DNA of 64,000 bases from Pelecanus crispus (taxonomy: Eukaryota > Chordata > Aves > Pelecaniformes > Pelecanidae). Below are positions 30,701 to 42,000 of the stretch, piece after piece. The notes beneath the pieces were generated by a model. That model saw only the letters and a list, made by a program, of their open reading frames with translations. It was not told where the DNA came from and did no database searches. The translations under genes and the position numbers were made by a program. Every line of letters begins with the position of its first letter. Within the stretch, counting starts at the first letter, position 1. The stretch spans positions 4,264,501 through 4,328,500 of the forward strand of contig NC_134656.1 in NCBI RefSeq assembly GCF_030463565.1, written 5' to 3'.

Positions 30701-32421
30701 AACTACTTCTTAGGCATTCCAGTTCATCAAAACTGAACACTAAGAGACCAATAAATACAAGAACTGCCAGAAATCTTATACAGAGCATGTACTTTCTCAC
30801 ACCATAAAGCACTTTAATCACATATGCCTTTGAAACACACCACTTAAGCTCTGAAGCAGCAAGCGCTACGTGGAAGCCAGAACTGTGTGAGAAACCATTT
30901 CTACTTGCTGCTGGGTAGAGGTGAAGACCTTCCAGCACATCCTGCAAAGGAATTGCATCCTTCCTGCAACGCCTCAATTACTTTGAGTGAAACACTAACA
31001 TAAATAGCTACATTTGTACAAACAGCTACACCCTTAGAAAAAAAGTTAATTTGTGAAAACTCCCATTTTTAATTTCAGAATATACAGTAACAGGTGTCCA
31101 ATACTCACGTCCAGCATCACAAACATCATTATACTGAGTAAAGACTGTGGCACAGGCTGGCGTGGGGGTAGTTGAGAATCAGGCAAGTCAGTGTCTCATA
31201 CCAGCAGATAGTCTTTCAAAACAAAAGATGTTTGGTTTGTGGACAGTCCTGATGGGTTGCTGAAGGCAATGAAGAAGGTGTGAACTTCCCAGAACAGGGA
31301 AGGACAAAACTCGGGGAAAGAAAAAGCTGATGCACATTAGCTGGAGTAGCCAAGCTTGACATTAAAAGTGGTACAGAAATAAGATCTTGTTTGAGAGACT
31401 AAACAAGACAGGACAGGTTTTTCTGAGAATAAATATGGGAGTTCCCAGCAAAGGTGACAACTGAATCTGAATGACACCATTTAAGCAGAAAACAAAGATG
31501 GCTATTTCTACAGGGAAACAAGATGCACAGCCTGGATGAGCAGCCTGCGAGGTAGGAAGAGCCAGACCCCCGTGCAGAGACCCCACAGCGCTAGGTACGC
31601 CAGCTCGCAGCCCCGCCACCTCAGCAGAGTCCAGTTATTGATCATGAAAGGAACAAAGACACATCAACAGCAACTCTGCTCTCCCCAGCACCGGCCGGGG
31701 GCCCTGCTCCAGCCAAGCACCGAGATGCTGCCGGGCATCTACGGACAGACAGGAGAGGGGAACCAGACCACGAACCGTGATGCAGACCATCACCTTTCTG
31801 GCTCTGACAACAGTAAGAGGAGCCAGCACTGCTGGCAGCTCTTCTTCCTCCTCAGGAGACCGGTAACTTCCCGTGAAAACCAAGGGCTCCGCAGCATCCC
31901 GTGCCCCGCCCGCCCCAGGCCGCCCCCCCGGGGAGCCCCCGCCACGGCCACGGCCCCGCGTCGCGGAGCGGCCTCCCGAATGCTGACTCACGGAAAGGCG
32001 GCAGCGCCGGAGGCACGGGGCTCCCACCCCGCCGGCCCCCCCCTCCGCCCGCCCCGGCTCCCCGCACCCGCCCCGGCCGCAAGCGCGGCCGAGCCGCGGG
32101 CCCCGCCGCGGCCCCTCAGGGCGGGCGGGCTCCGGCCGCTGCGCGCCCAGGCCGGGCTCATTGTTCAGGGGACGGAGGCGGCGGGCGCGGCGGGCGCGCC
32201 CCCCGCGTCCCCTCAAGCCAGCGCCGGGCCGCGGCGACGGGCGCCGGAGCCAGCCTAGGCCCGACCCCCCGCCCCGCCGGGCCCCGCCGCGCCGCCTCAC
32301 CCTTGGCCAGCGCCACGGTTGAGTTCTCGGTGTCGATGGTGTAGAGGATGCCCTCATAGCGGATCTGCGCCTTGGAGATCAGGCTGATCTTGCTGCCGAT
32401 GTAGGGGGTCCCCGAACTCAT
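21569..32421 (-). CDS. LSM14B: LSM14B (RAP55B), mRNP assembly / translational repressor, complete
   Basis: LSM14 proteins bind mRNA and DEAD-box helicase/4E-T partners to store and repress messages in cytoplasmic granules; LSM14B is prominent in oocytes. Nine coding exons on the minus strand (32301-32421, 27545-27708, 27053-27188, 26475-26591, 24493-24663, 24288-24368, 23087-23248, 22754-22907, 21569-21740) join in frame to 1278 nt, encoding 425 aa. Domains in order are: LSm domain, residues 1 to about 80, opening [20 protein letters not shown]; a Ser/Pro-rich linker; an Arg-rich stretch near 264-277; the DFDF box at 291-294 followed by [16 protein letters not shown]; the FFD motif [13 protein letters not shown] at 351-363; the TFG motif [13 protein letters not shown] at 375-387; and an RGG tail ending THRAGTGRV. 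It is LSM14B rather than LSM14A by the linker and the short RGG tail. Exon 4 is probably an optional cassette. Its partner promoter is TAF4, 16.5 kb away and divergent. All splice sites are GT-AG. Confidence 0.96.
21741..22753 (-). other. LSM14B: LSM14B intron 8
   Basis: Intron between exons 8 and 9. Nothing recognisable. Confidence 0.85.
22754..22907 (-). CDS. LSM14B: LSM14B coding exon 8 (FFD motif)
   Basis: Encodes [20 protein letters not shown] through to [19 protein letters not shown] and KS plus two bases. Acceptor CTTCAG, donor GTGAGT. Confidence 0.96.
23087..23248 (-). CDS. LSM14B: LSM14B coding exon 7 (DFDF box)
   Basis: Encodes [20 protein letters not shown], then [20 protein letters not shown] through to KKKLNFK plus one base. 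Acceptor TTTCAG, donor GTTTGT. Confidence 0.96.
23249..24287 (-). other. LSM14B: LSM14B intron 6
   Basis: Intron between exons 6 and 7. It contains a MIR-like fragment at 23283-23385 and a 161-codon chance frame (23378-23863). Confidence 0.8.
23283..23385 (-). repeat. MIR-like ancient SINE fragment
   Basis: The plus strand reads GAGGTTAAATGACTTGCTCA, then AACCAGGGTTACAACTCAGG and a GGTTAGGCCACACC end. This follows the reverse complement of the tRNA-derived MIR/amniote SINE (GAGGTTAAGTGACTTGCCCA, then GGATTCGAACCCAGG). It is strongly diverged, hence old. Confidence 0.55.
24288..24368 (-). CDS. LSM14B: LSM14B coding exon 6
   Basis: Encodes [20 protein letters not shown] then RPQRRRS plus one base. 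81 bp, phase 1 at both ends. Acceptor GTTCAG, donor GTAGGT. Confidence 0.95.
24493..24663 (-). CDS. LSM14B: LSM14B coding exon 5
   Basis: Encodes (G)[19 protein letters not shown] through to PQGNSKTN plus one base. Acceptor TTCCAG, donor GTATGT. Confidence 0.95.
24664..26474 (-). other. LSM14B: LSM14B intron 4
   Basis: 1.8-kb intron between the cassette exon 4 and exon 5. No repeat or extra exon is recognised. Confidence 0.8.
26475..26591 (-). CDS. LSM14B: LSM14B coding exon 4, probable cassette exon
   Basis: 117 bp, phase 1 at both ends, encoding [20 protein letters not shown] through to SEPHQLSSK. Acceptor TCTTTAG, donor GTAACA. Exons 3 and 5 also join in frame without it, giving SLGLGAGFPS as in the human protein I remember. 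Confidence 0.85.
26592..27052 (-). other. LSM14B: LSM14B intron 3
   Basis: Intron containing a short TG dinucleotide run near 26855-26874. Nothing else is seen. Confidence 0.85.
27053..27188 (-). CDS. LSM14B: LSM14B coding exon 3
   Basis: Encodes [20 protein letters not shown] through to QQYAASLGL plus one base. Acceptor TTACAG, donor GTAAGT. Confidence 0.95.
27189..27544 (-). other. LSM14B: LSM14B intron 2
   Basis: Short intron. Nothing recognisable. Confidence 0.85.
27545..27708 (-). CDS. LSM14B: LSM14B coding exon 2
   Basis: Encodes (V)[19 protein letters not shown] through to [10 protein letters not shown], completing the LSm domain. The acceptor follows GCTAAAG and the donor is GTAAGT. 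Confidence 0.96.
27709..32300 (-). other. LSM14B: LSM14B intron 1
   Basis: 4.6-kb first intron. It is AT-balanced except for the exon-1 end (from about 31880), which is part of the CpG island. A decayed CR1 tail is suspected at 30255-30320. No extra exon is recognised. Confidence 0.8.
30255..30320 (+). mobile_element. Degenerate CR1 3'-end fragment
   Basis: The stretch GAGGCTGAACCAGATTCC, then TTCCTGAGGTCTCTTTCAAT follows the CR1 3' tail (GAGGTTGGACTAGATGACCT, then CCTGAGGTCCCTTCCAACCT) with many substitutions. It is an old copy, much more diverged than the CR1 at 1833. Confidence 0.5.
32301..32421 (-). CDS. LSM14B: LSM14B coding exon 1
   Basis: Encodes [20 protein letters not shown] through to NSTVALAK plus one base. 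The start codon follows a GCCGCCGCC Kozak-like context. Donor GTGAGG. Confidence 0.96.
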
Positions 32422-33000
32422 GGCGGCGGCGGCGCTGAGCCGGGGGGGAAGGGAGGGAGGAGGCCGCGCGGGTCGCCGCACCGCCGCGCGGAGCCGCCGC
32501 GCCCGCCCACGCACACTGCGGAGCCGGGAGCCCCGCCGCGCCCGCCTTATGTAGGGCGGAGGGAGACGGGCGGGGGGGGAGGCAGGGCGGGGGCGTGCTG
32601 CGGCCCCGCCGCGCATGCGCCGCCGCCGCCTGCTCTTGACCAGCCGGGGGACGGGGTCAGCCGCGGGGGGGCGGGCGGGGGGGGGAAGCCCGGAGCCCGC
32701 GTCACGTGACCGGTCCAGGCGAGGCTGCCACGTGCGCTGCGGGCGGGGCGGAGCGAGGTGGGGCGGGGCGAGAGCTCGCGCCCTTCCCGCGCTCCGCCGC
32801 AGCTGCCGCTGAGGGAGGGGGGCGGCGGGGCCGGGCCGGGCCGCGTTGCGTTCCTGACAGACGAGCCGCGTGTCGCTGCTCACCGCCACCCGTGTCGCAG
32901 AGATTCTGTCACATAACGCGGGGGGGGGGGGGGGGTATCGCCTCGCCGAGCCGGTGGCTGAGGGGAGCTTTTCCCGCCCCGAGAGCCGCCGGCCGCCTCT
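32422..33000 (-). promoter_or_regulatory. LSM14B: LSM14B CpG-island promoter with NRF1 and CLEAR/E-box sites
   Basis: The island spans roughly 31880-33300. Upstream of the ATG (minus strand) lie a TATA-like CTACATAAGG near 32546-32555, a perfect NRF1 palindrome GCGCATGCGC (32611-32620), the palindrome GTCACGTGAC (32701-32710), which fits the CLEAR/USF/TFE consensus, and a second CACGTG (32729-32734). A run of 16 G bases occurs at 32920-32935. The transcription start is inferred to lie near 32515 if the TATA-like box is used. Confidence 0.7.
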
Positions 33001-35509
33001 CCTCACCCCGCTCCCCCCGGGCGTTCTGCAGCGTTGAGGCTGCTGTGAGGCCTCCCGCGGCCGCCGGCTGCCTCCAGCCGCGGCAGCGCTCTGACGAGCT
33101 CGGCGATGGCTGCCTCCTGCCCGAGCCCCTTCCTCCCTCGGGTGCCACGGCGGCTGCGGAGCCCGGCTGCGTGCTGGAAGAGGCCTCGGTGCGTGCCGGG
33201 GCCCTGCCCGGTGCGGCGCTGCTGGGCCTTTGTGAGGCGGGAGGCAGCCGGTGCGGTCACACCGTGGCGGGGGCCCCCAGTGCTAGGCCGCAGCTGGAGA
33301 ATGACTCTTTCAGGGCAGCGTCTCCCGGGATTCCTGCGGCTCCCCAGCCATCTGCGGGTCAATGAGAGACAACCGGCAGCATCTGGCAGACACAGTCGCA
33401 GGAGGTGAAGTCACTAACCAACGTGAGGATCAGGCAGGGCAGTTCCACTTGGGGCAGCAGGTCAGAGTGCGCAAATCTCGCTAATTTGTGTGACGCAAAC
33501 GAGTAGGATTCAAACCCAGCAGCTGGAGACAATACAGTGGGAGCCATTGTCTAAGTGCAAAGGGGTTTGCTGGAGCTGCAGGCACCCATGCCTTGGTTAC
33601 GTGCCTTCCATCCGCGATACGACGGCGACGCAGCAGTGTGCAGTCCGCAGGTTCAGCCTCGTGTCACGACGACCTCCTTCCTCGCGCACCGTGGCTCAGA
33701 GAGCTGTTCTCTAAATGCCCCAAGCTGTCCGCCCTGTGACCTCCTGTATTTTATGGCGCCACTCTTCGTGCTGTTTATACAGCCTGGAGAGCAGATCTCC
33801 CTGTCTGAACAGGGAAGACGCCTTCCTTCCTTCTCACTATCTTACAGACACACGTGCAGTCTTTCTCTTGTTCAATTTTCGTCATTCTAGCATGGAGAGA
33901 GTTGCTGAAAAACAAGAAAGTAAACGATTTCATATATATTAATTGGGCAAGTAGTATTTTTGAATAAGAAAGTCAGCCCTTACAGTCAATCTTTTCAGAT
34001 TTTAGCTCAGCCTTAAGTATAACCTACACAGAGCAAGAAAAGATTCCTTTTTTACTGCAGTAAACAGTGCCCTTTAGTGGGGAAATTACTGGTTAGAAAC
34101 TTCCCTAATGAAAAAACTCACCTAGCTCCCCTGTATGAGAAGTGTCTATTTTAAGAATGTGGAAGAGTTCAAATGGAGAAAAAATAGGGCCAGAAATAAT
34201 AACAAAAAAATGCTCAGTTCAGGGCAGTCACAAATAATTATTTTGAATGGGAAAAAGGATGTCAGTGTAGGCAATGCAACCAAAGGCAGAGAAGTAGTAC
34301 TCCCTCTTTCGGTTTATATTCTCCAATTCCACAATGTATTTAACTTGATATTCTTTATTTCCACTCTTAAAGTATTTTTTAGAAAAGGTAAATGCGCCTC
34401 CGAGTTTTTCAGTTCAACTTGTCTGTTTCTTTATGCACACCAAAATGTCACTGATTCAGAAGCACCTCTAGTTCCAGTATTTTGTTCTGCATTCAGCAAA
34501 AGGCATTATGATTGTTTTATCCTTTTACTTTTTTTTACATACCAGGAAGGAGAAAGGGACGATCATGTACCCATACAGCAATGTGGATCCCGCAGGAACA
34601 CTAGCTAAAGCAATGTGCAAAAAGGAAGAATACACCAAAGTGGCATAAACTCTACACTGGTAAAGAGAGATACGCAAACGTATAGAATTTTAGTTACAAT
34701 TGTCATGGCCTTAAATTGACCTGCCTCTGGAGGGTACTCTTATTGTAATGAATTCCTCAGTATCTTTCGTTTGACAACGGTCAGAGATAACAAGTGATCA
34801 GCCAGAAGAAATATGACACCTGACATTTTAAATGCCCTGTTAACGTTATTTATTCTGCTAAAAAATAGAGTTCTTCATCCATTAAGTGTTGAAAGGGGGA
34901 ATGAAAGAGCATCTTTGACTGTTTAAATTCATTACAAGCATGCGATCCTGGGCATCCCTCATATGAAGAAGGAATATTTGGCTTCATATGAAGAAGCCGA
35001 TTGCAGCTCATCGTGGCACTAGGAAGAAACCTAGCAGAGTTGCACCTCATGACAGCACCAGACACAGCATTTTGGACCACCGGTAACTGTGGTCTTTGGA
35101 GACTGGAGGTAGGGTACAGTCAGAGTATGTAGCTACATAGCTAGTTCATTTACAGGAAAACCTGTGTTGGCAGAACTAAGGACACTCCCATGGCAGTTAA
35201 ATGCAACTAGTGGTATTTGGGATGGTCGGGATGGTCACCACCGGTATATCTAATGACGTTTCATAGCAGTTAGAAGAGAAACCTGTGACTTAGGGCAATG
35301 ATGAAAATTTGTGGGGTGTATGATGGTGAGAGAGCACTTACGTGGTGGCTGATGGCCATGCCAGTGGCAATGGGAGCTGAACGGACATCTGGCAGAGTTA
35401 ATGACAGAGGGCAGCTGTTGGAAAGACATCTGGAACAAGCTCCAACTGCTGGAAGAAGTGAGCCAGGCAGTGGCTGCTGAAGCATCACCTCTCGCACCTG
35501 GGGACAGCG

Positions 35510-36010
35510 GGATGTGTTGCAGTTGGTGGCAAAGAAGAGGAGAGAAGAGAGACTAGCATGGAAAATGGAGGAGGTGAAAGTGGAACAGGGATTTGAATTT
35601 GGGTGTGGCAAACAAAACAGTGATACAAAGGAAGGGAGAAATGTGAGCCCTAGAGGAAGAAAAGTTAGAAACATACCGGTAGTTTCAAAGAAAAGTGGTG
35701 GCTGTAGGGAAGGAGGGTAAGGTCACCAGGTACAGAACACGATTCTGTAGTGGTGCAGGGAACGGGTAGTAGAAAAGAGCCCAGGAATGAGGGAGGGACT
35801 AGAAAAAGAGGGAGAAATTGAAAAGATGCAGGAAAGATGAGAAGGAAAAAAAAATGATCCATCTATGTGTTTTTTATTCTAAATAAAGAAAAGCAGAGAA
35901 AGAATAAAGAAAAAAACCTGTGAAGTCAACTGAAGGAAACTAGAATAAAGGGAAGACAGAGGAAAGGAGAATGGAATAAGGAAATGAAAAGAAAAAATAG
36001 AACATGAATA
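35510..36010 (+). repeat. Purine-rich (A/G) strand-asymmetric block
   Basis: For about 500 bases the plus strand is dominated by A and G in irregular AGAGG/GGAA/GAAAA runs, with few pyrimidines. No fixed unit is visible. The opposite strand shows open frames rich in F, L, S and P purely because of this bias. Confidence 0.7.
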
Positions 36011-39000
36011 AGTAGAAAAAAATTGAAAACTTGTGTGCTTCACACAATTAGTTTCTCCATTTTCCACAGTCTAAGAAGAGGAGATGCAAGGATGTATGTA
36101 GGAAATAGTGCTTCCTTACATTAGTTTGTCTTGCATCTCAGGAAAAGGGGTATCTCTTCTGAAAAAAAAATCCGTCAAAACAATAGGTGTTGTTTTCTTT
36201 TTTATTCCAGAAATAAATACAGAGATTGTAATACATGTAATACTCTTCTGTCCTCTCTCCCCTTTCTCTCTTTTTCTCCGTTTTGAGTCTCTGCCTCAGA
36301 CATTTCAATTTTGACATCTTTCATTCCACCCCCATGTATCAAATTTAAAGTCAGTTTAACTCCTGGATTTAAATGAAATATTTTATAAAATGTCTTAGTT
36401 TTAGGCTTGTGTGGGATTGGCTCTCTTAATTAGTACCTCAACTGTGTACTGAGTGGAACTGGCATAAATCTGCATTATTCCATTGCATTTCTCAGCAGTC
36501 CAAGTGCGTTGCACAGTCAAGACAAAATATATTTTACCAATAAGGATGCGATGGCAGAGAGCTTAAACTTCTTATCCAGACCCACAAAGTTTGTGAGTGT
36601 CAAAGCAAAACTACGATTTGGGCATTACTCTTTATTTCAATGCTCTCACTGTATGAAATACAAATATAAGAGGAAGAAATGTTCGCGTGAATTTGGCTGA
36701 AAACAAACTTGTTATTTTGTACAGATACGCAGTCTTTATAAAGTATGGTGTCAGCATCTGAGACTAAGCTTTACCTATAGAGATTAAAAAAGTAGCATTT
36801 TGAATTACCTACTAGATTTAACGGGCTCTTAATCTATACTTCTTAACCAGCTTTATTATAAATACACTCAAACTGAAATACTGTATCTTTATTTTCTTGT
36901 TCCGTGTATGCATTCAATACCACTTTTCATACTGTAGTCAGTTTACTCTTGTCCCTGCTAAATCAATCATTTTCTATGGGGAAAGACAGTTCTTTGCTAT
37001 AACACAAAATGATAATTAATTTTTGTGTTTGTGACAATCCACTGGTAAAATTACAAAAAAATGCTGGAGAATTTTTCTGTTTGTGTAGCACTTCCATGTG
37101 GAAAATCCAAATCATCATGTGGGCATTCAAATTACCAGTCTGATTTCTAAACTCCTCTCTAAGGAAGAGTTCTCTAAAACTAAAATTCTCTAAAAAAAAT
37201 TTTTTTTTAAGATAGGTTCAATATATCCACTTAAATTTATGGGATAAGCCAATAGTGCCGTTCTGACCTGCCCAGTCTTTGCTGTTTGTACCTCATGAAT
37301 CTACAGGGCCTGCTTACAAAAGTTGTGTTTGATTACCTGAACCTATAGGGGCTGGAAGTCATTTGGACACTTCTGGTGTAACAGAGTTAAGGAGGGAACA
37401 TACATTTACTTATTTCTATAAAACTGAAATATCTTGGACATGCATAACATCTTTTACTAGAATGAACACAAACTGCTATTCCAGAGTTTTTTCACACTCG
37501 CATCACTACACTACAGTGCCTACTTCACAAGCGGTGAAAATGAGACTAAAAAGCCACACTCGGTACTAGGCGTGAGACCAAGAACACAACCCAAAATCCT
37601 GTCTGCTGTTGTGATTCATTTCATCGTTGAAGCATGGGGGGATGGAGCAGTTAGAGAAGTGCAAATACCTTTTATACTGAGGCTTTCTGAATCGCAAATG
37701 GCAAGATGAAGTTATCCTGGCTAACTAGGTGGTGATTTATTCATGGATGTGGAAGCTGGAGATAATTTTAAGAGATGCTTTCATGAAGACAGGTAGATGG
37801 ATAATGTATGTGATACAAAAAAGGTTGACGAAGCTGAAGTTTGCAGTTTCGTCACAAAAATTGAAGGATGAAGTCTTACAAGCCAGACCTAGATTCTAAA
37901 AAAGGTGTTTAGGCATCTATCTCCCATTCAAATGAGTAAAAGGATTCAGACCTAAGTTTAGAAATAATTAGGGCATAAAGAGAGATAGTTGTCTATCTAG
38001 GACAGTGGGGAGCACTGAACATAGCCTAAAATACAAAGTTCCATTAGGAAAATTCTCTGACTTTTTTTTTTTTCTGCCAGGGCTGCGTTTTCTTGGGCAG
38101 TGTTGCGCTGAAGTGAACTGCAAGCCTCTGTGTATCCTTCTCACAGGGGCACTCATGTGAGGGGATGGGATGAAAGTGGGATTTCATGAAGTTTTTTCAG
38201 GCATGAAGTGAGCAAAAGGTGAAGAGCATGCTGAAAGGCAAATAGGAGATAATAAATGGAGAAAGGGGGCAAAAAATTGTCTTTGAGGGATGAAATGCTG
38301 CAGAGGATTAGTCTGCAAATAAAGATTTTGTAGGGTTTCAGGTTTATGCATCAACTGGGAGAATAGGAACCTGTGTATTTAGCTTCATGCCCAACTTTCC
38401 AAGAGGTTCAAGAGCTGCAGTGATAACCAACGATCTAAATCCACTTCTAGGCTGAAAAGAGTCCAAGTTACAACTTAGACTATCACAACTGACCTACTTG
38501 GTACACTTGACAGTAGTCTCAGTGGAGAGACTAAGGAGCAGATGGGAGTACAGCCTGATACATCTCTCTGTGGACAGCCTTTTCAGAACAAAATCATATG
38601 TTTGGGAGAGTACAAGTTGTATTCACTGCGTACTTTAGACCCCTGGATGTTGCAGACTAGCAAATTTCACCATTCCCTGTACAGAAATCTGTCTTTACTA
38701 ATTGGGTTTGGCTGAATTTCCAGAAGGCTCGACAGCAGTGTTTCTTTAAGAGCTCCTCCTTCTCTCTCTGTACTTCTTTCTCTCTCTACAAATTATTGAA
38801 CACATTGAGGCTATCAGGATTGAGCACTATTTCATTGGCACTGAGGCTTGAGTGGGGTTGAACCAAGACCCTGCTCCCCAGTTCTTGCTAGTGCAAATCA
38901 AATCATAGGACAACATACATCCCTGGGCTGAGAACAGAGGGGAAAGAGCTCCTTTCTTAGATGTTTTAGTTCAGAGACCTCGTTTGCATTAATTGTCTAT

Positions 39001-42000
39001 AGTGGACTCTGTTCTTAAGCCAAAGAAATGAATCTCCATCTCCTTAGCTGTTTTACAAACGACTAGGAGATTCTGCTTCTTTCCGTTCAGCTAGGTAACG
39101 TATCATTTTACCTAGACTCGGCAGTATGCTGTTCTTTCCCTGCATAACATCTGCTGCAGTTTTCATAGCTTGAATTGTTCTTGGACTTGTTTTAAAAGGC
39201 ATGTTTCAGAAATGTCTTTGAGGATGTGAATTATTAGTCATTGTTTTATCTGCTACAGTGTTGTTCTTCATCTATGTTTGTTATTTTACTTTCTAAAATA
39301 AGACTAACCAGGCTTTGGCATTTAAAGTTTATAGGTTTTAATTCAGGTTTAGGTTAAAGATACCAAGAATGGTAAGGTAATTCATAGCAATAGGATTTTA
39401 GTGCAGTTTCAGAAAGTAATTTATTTTTGTATGACAATAAACTGGCATTTAATCTCCTTCACATTTTAGAAGCTAAACTGTAAATCAGTCTTCACATAAG
39501 ACAGCAGCGTCTCTCTGGCTGGTCAGTTCTGACTTGTGCTTCTCCTTACTGTTGTAGTATTTGTGTACACACTTTCCACATACACCTGAAAATTTTGATA
39601 TTTACTGTTCCAAAGCCTTTGCATTATTTGTACTTCGTACCTCATTTCTCTATTACTTGATGTATGATAAGGGTTTTATTAATTAGTGCACTTTTAAACC
39701 ACATTTTTGTTCTGTAAAGTAACCCTAATAATAACATTTGAGATTTGGCATTTCAGTTTTCTCACTTAATTCATATTAACGTGCTTAATTTTTTCCAGAG
39801 AGCCTCGCAGCTTCATCCTGGACTCTGCATTTTACTCAGCAGCATCCTCATCCTCAGCATTTAACTCTGCATATGACATCACCTGTGACAAACTTCTAAA
39901 GGCTATCTGGGACATCCAGTTGTTAGTGAGATGTTTGGAAGGCAAAAGGTTTGTGCAAGTATAACTTGGAGCATAAACTGCTCCGAAGAATCTTAATTGT
40001 TGTTGATGAAGCAGAAAGAACCCCAAGTAGAGTTGAGGGTGAGGTTGTGAGTTAGAAAAAAAACGTATCTTCTTTTATTCCAGACTGAAAGAAATCTGAT
40101 ATTTCCATCTGCAAGAGAATGAACTGGAAGCCCAAAGTAACATAGTACTGAATAACTTTTGAAATAACTATCTGAGCTGTAATGGGATAATAATGCACTC
40201 TGGTCTTTACAGGGCAAGAGTTAGTGATTCAGTCTCTGTGTGATGCAGCTGGCTCACTACTCCACCCAGATATAAAAGAGGATGGTGTGGCTCCTGTAGG
40301 AGAGATGATCCTTCTGAATTAAAAAGTTTGAATTTAGAACACCTAAAAGCAGTCAAACCGCAAGAGAAGGTTTAAGGGTTCTGTTTTCTGCGAATCTCTG
40401 TTAATGACAGGAAGGCTTTAGGAAGGGGACAATTTGGCCCTGCACAGCCTTTTTTTTTTCCTTTTCAAGTCAGTGGAAACACTGGTAGTAGTACAGGGGT
40501 AAGAGCTAGCATGTTGTATGATCTTACCAACATATGTACCGGTATGCAAATTCACATAGCTTTTAAAGTCGCAAAGATGTTACATGTGATGGGTTCTTGC
40601 TGGGGATGAGGGTGTAGCAGGCCTGGCTTCAGGCTGCCAAGTTGTACAATTCTACTCAGATGGCTTCATGTCAAGGAACAGTAATGAATGAGTAAACTTA
40701 CTGGCCCACTAAACTGTACAGAGCAGCAAAACTAGCTCCCTCTTTTGCTCTGCTGAAAATAATTAAGAGAAACAAGTTTTACAGTTTCATAAAAACAATC
40801 TTTCTTACACAAGAAGATACAAATTGTCTATTGCTTCCCTGACTAATCATCTTTCCTAAACACGATGTTATATTTGTTGCCTGCCATTTTGTCTGATCGT
40901 TAATAAATGGTTATTTTACACAGATGGATGGGTTTACTGTCCTAGCTAGAAAATGAAGTAATATCGATGGCAAGGCTGTTATACTTCTGTGGTAATGGAA
41001 GAGTATTGCAAGTAGCCCCATACAGACAAAATTGACAATAAGGAACAACTTAACATAAAAAACTTGGCCCTCCATCTGGGTGTGTCATTTCCTTTGGGTT
41101 GGAAGTTTTCCCTATCTTGTATTTTGAGAGATAAAATATTTGTCTGACTTGCTTCAAAACATGTACTAGTTTCTTCTGTCAACTGTGGGAACATATCCCG
41201 TATTTAATTGAGTTATTGGATTTGTTTGGAGTTTCAAAAATGAGCAAAAGCTCACTAAAGGAATAGGGGCAAGTCCTTGAACTCTGTCTCTGATAGTGAG
41301 AATATATTTTAGGTAGTATAAGAAAGTAACCTATAGTCTAGAATGAGATCCCTAACTATTTTAGGCTGCTGGAGAATTCAGAAAAAACCCCTTGTATAAT
41401 AGCCTTTCGTGCTGTGTTTTCATTAAGTCTGAGGCAGCTCAATAAAGAAGCTACAGCATGATTTATTTTAATCAGTTATTACAGAGAAGTCATTAAGAAA
41501 AAACTTGGCAAAATCTTGCTTACATACTTCTTGCATTCCAAATCCACAAAACGTTTAGATACAATCTCATTTCGTTATAACCAAAACAAACCTCCTTTAC
41601 TAGATTTCCTTCATTTTTTTTCTTTAAACGATGATGTTTCCATACCTCTTCTGTCTACACTGGCTTTCCAGTTCAGTGTCTTTTGTGTCTGTTTTCTTTA
41701 TAATGTCACTAAGATTAGTCAGGTTGCCCTGAGGAATCTTATCGTCCCATAAGGCTTGGTAAGAGCATTTGGCAGCCTATGAACTAGAGATGGAGTAGGG
41801 AAAATGATTTAGCCATTTTTGTCATCTGAAGACGACTTTCAGAAATGCTTGCACATGCGATTATTCTTCTAGTTCAAATCTACAACAATCTGGATTTTGT
41901 CCTACGTACTGTACATATGCTGAAAGTTTTACCAACTTTTCAGCCTGTTAGTTTCATTTGACATGTCTTATTGTTGAACTAAAATGTGTATATGCAGGCA

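Noticed and set aside
31536-33365. Long frames (219-282 codons) around the LSM14B first exon
   Set aside because: CpG-island shadows. The only real coding segment is the 121-base exon at 32301-32421.
33486-33560. Possible third MIR/tRNA-like fragment (AGGATTCAAACCCAGCAGCT)
   Set aside because: Only the T-loop-like block matches well. The other blocks are displaced and weak, so it may be chance.
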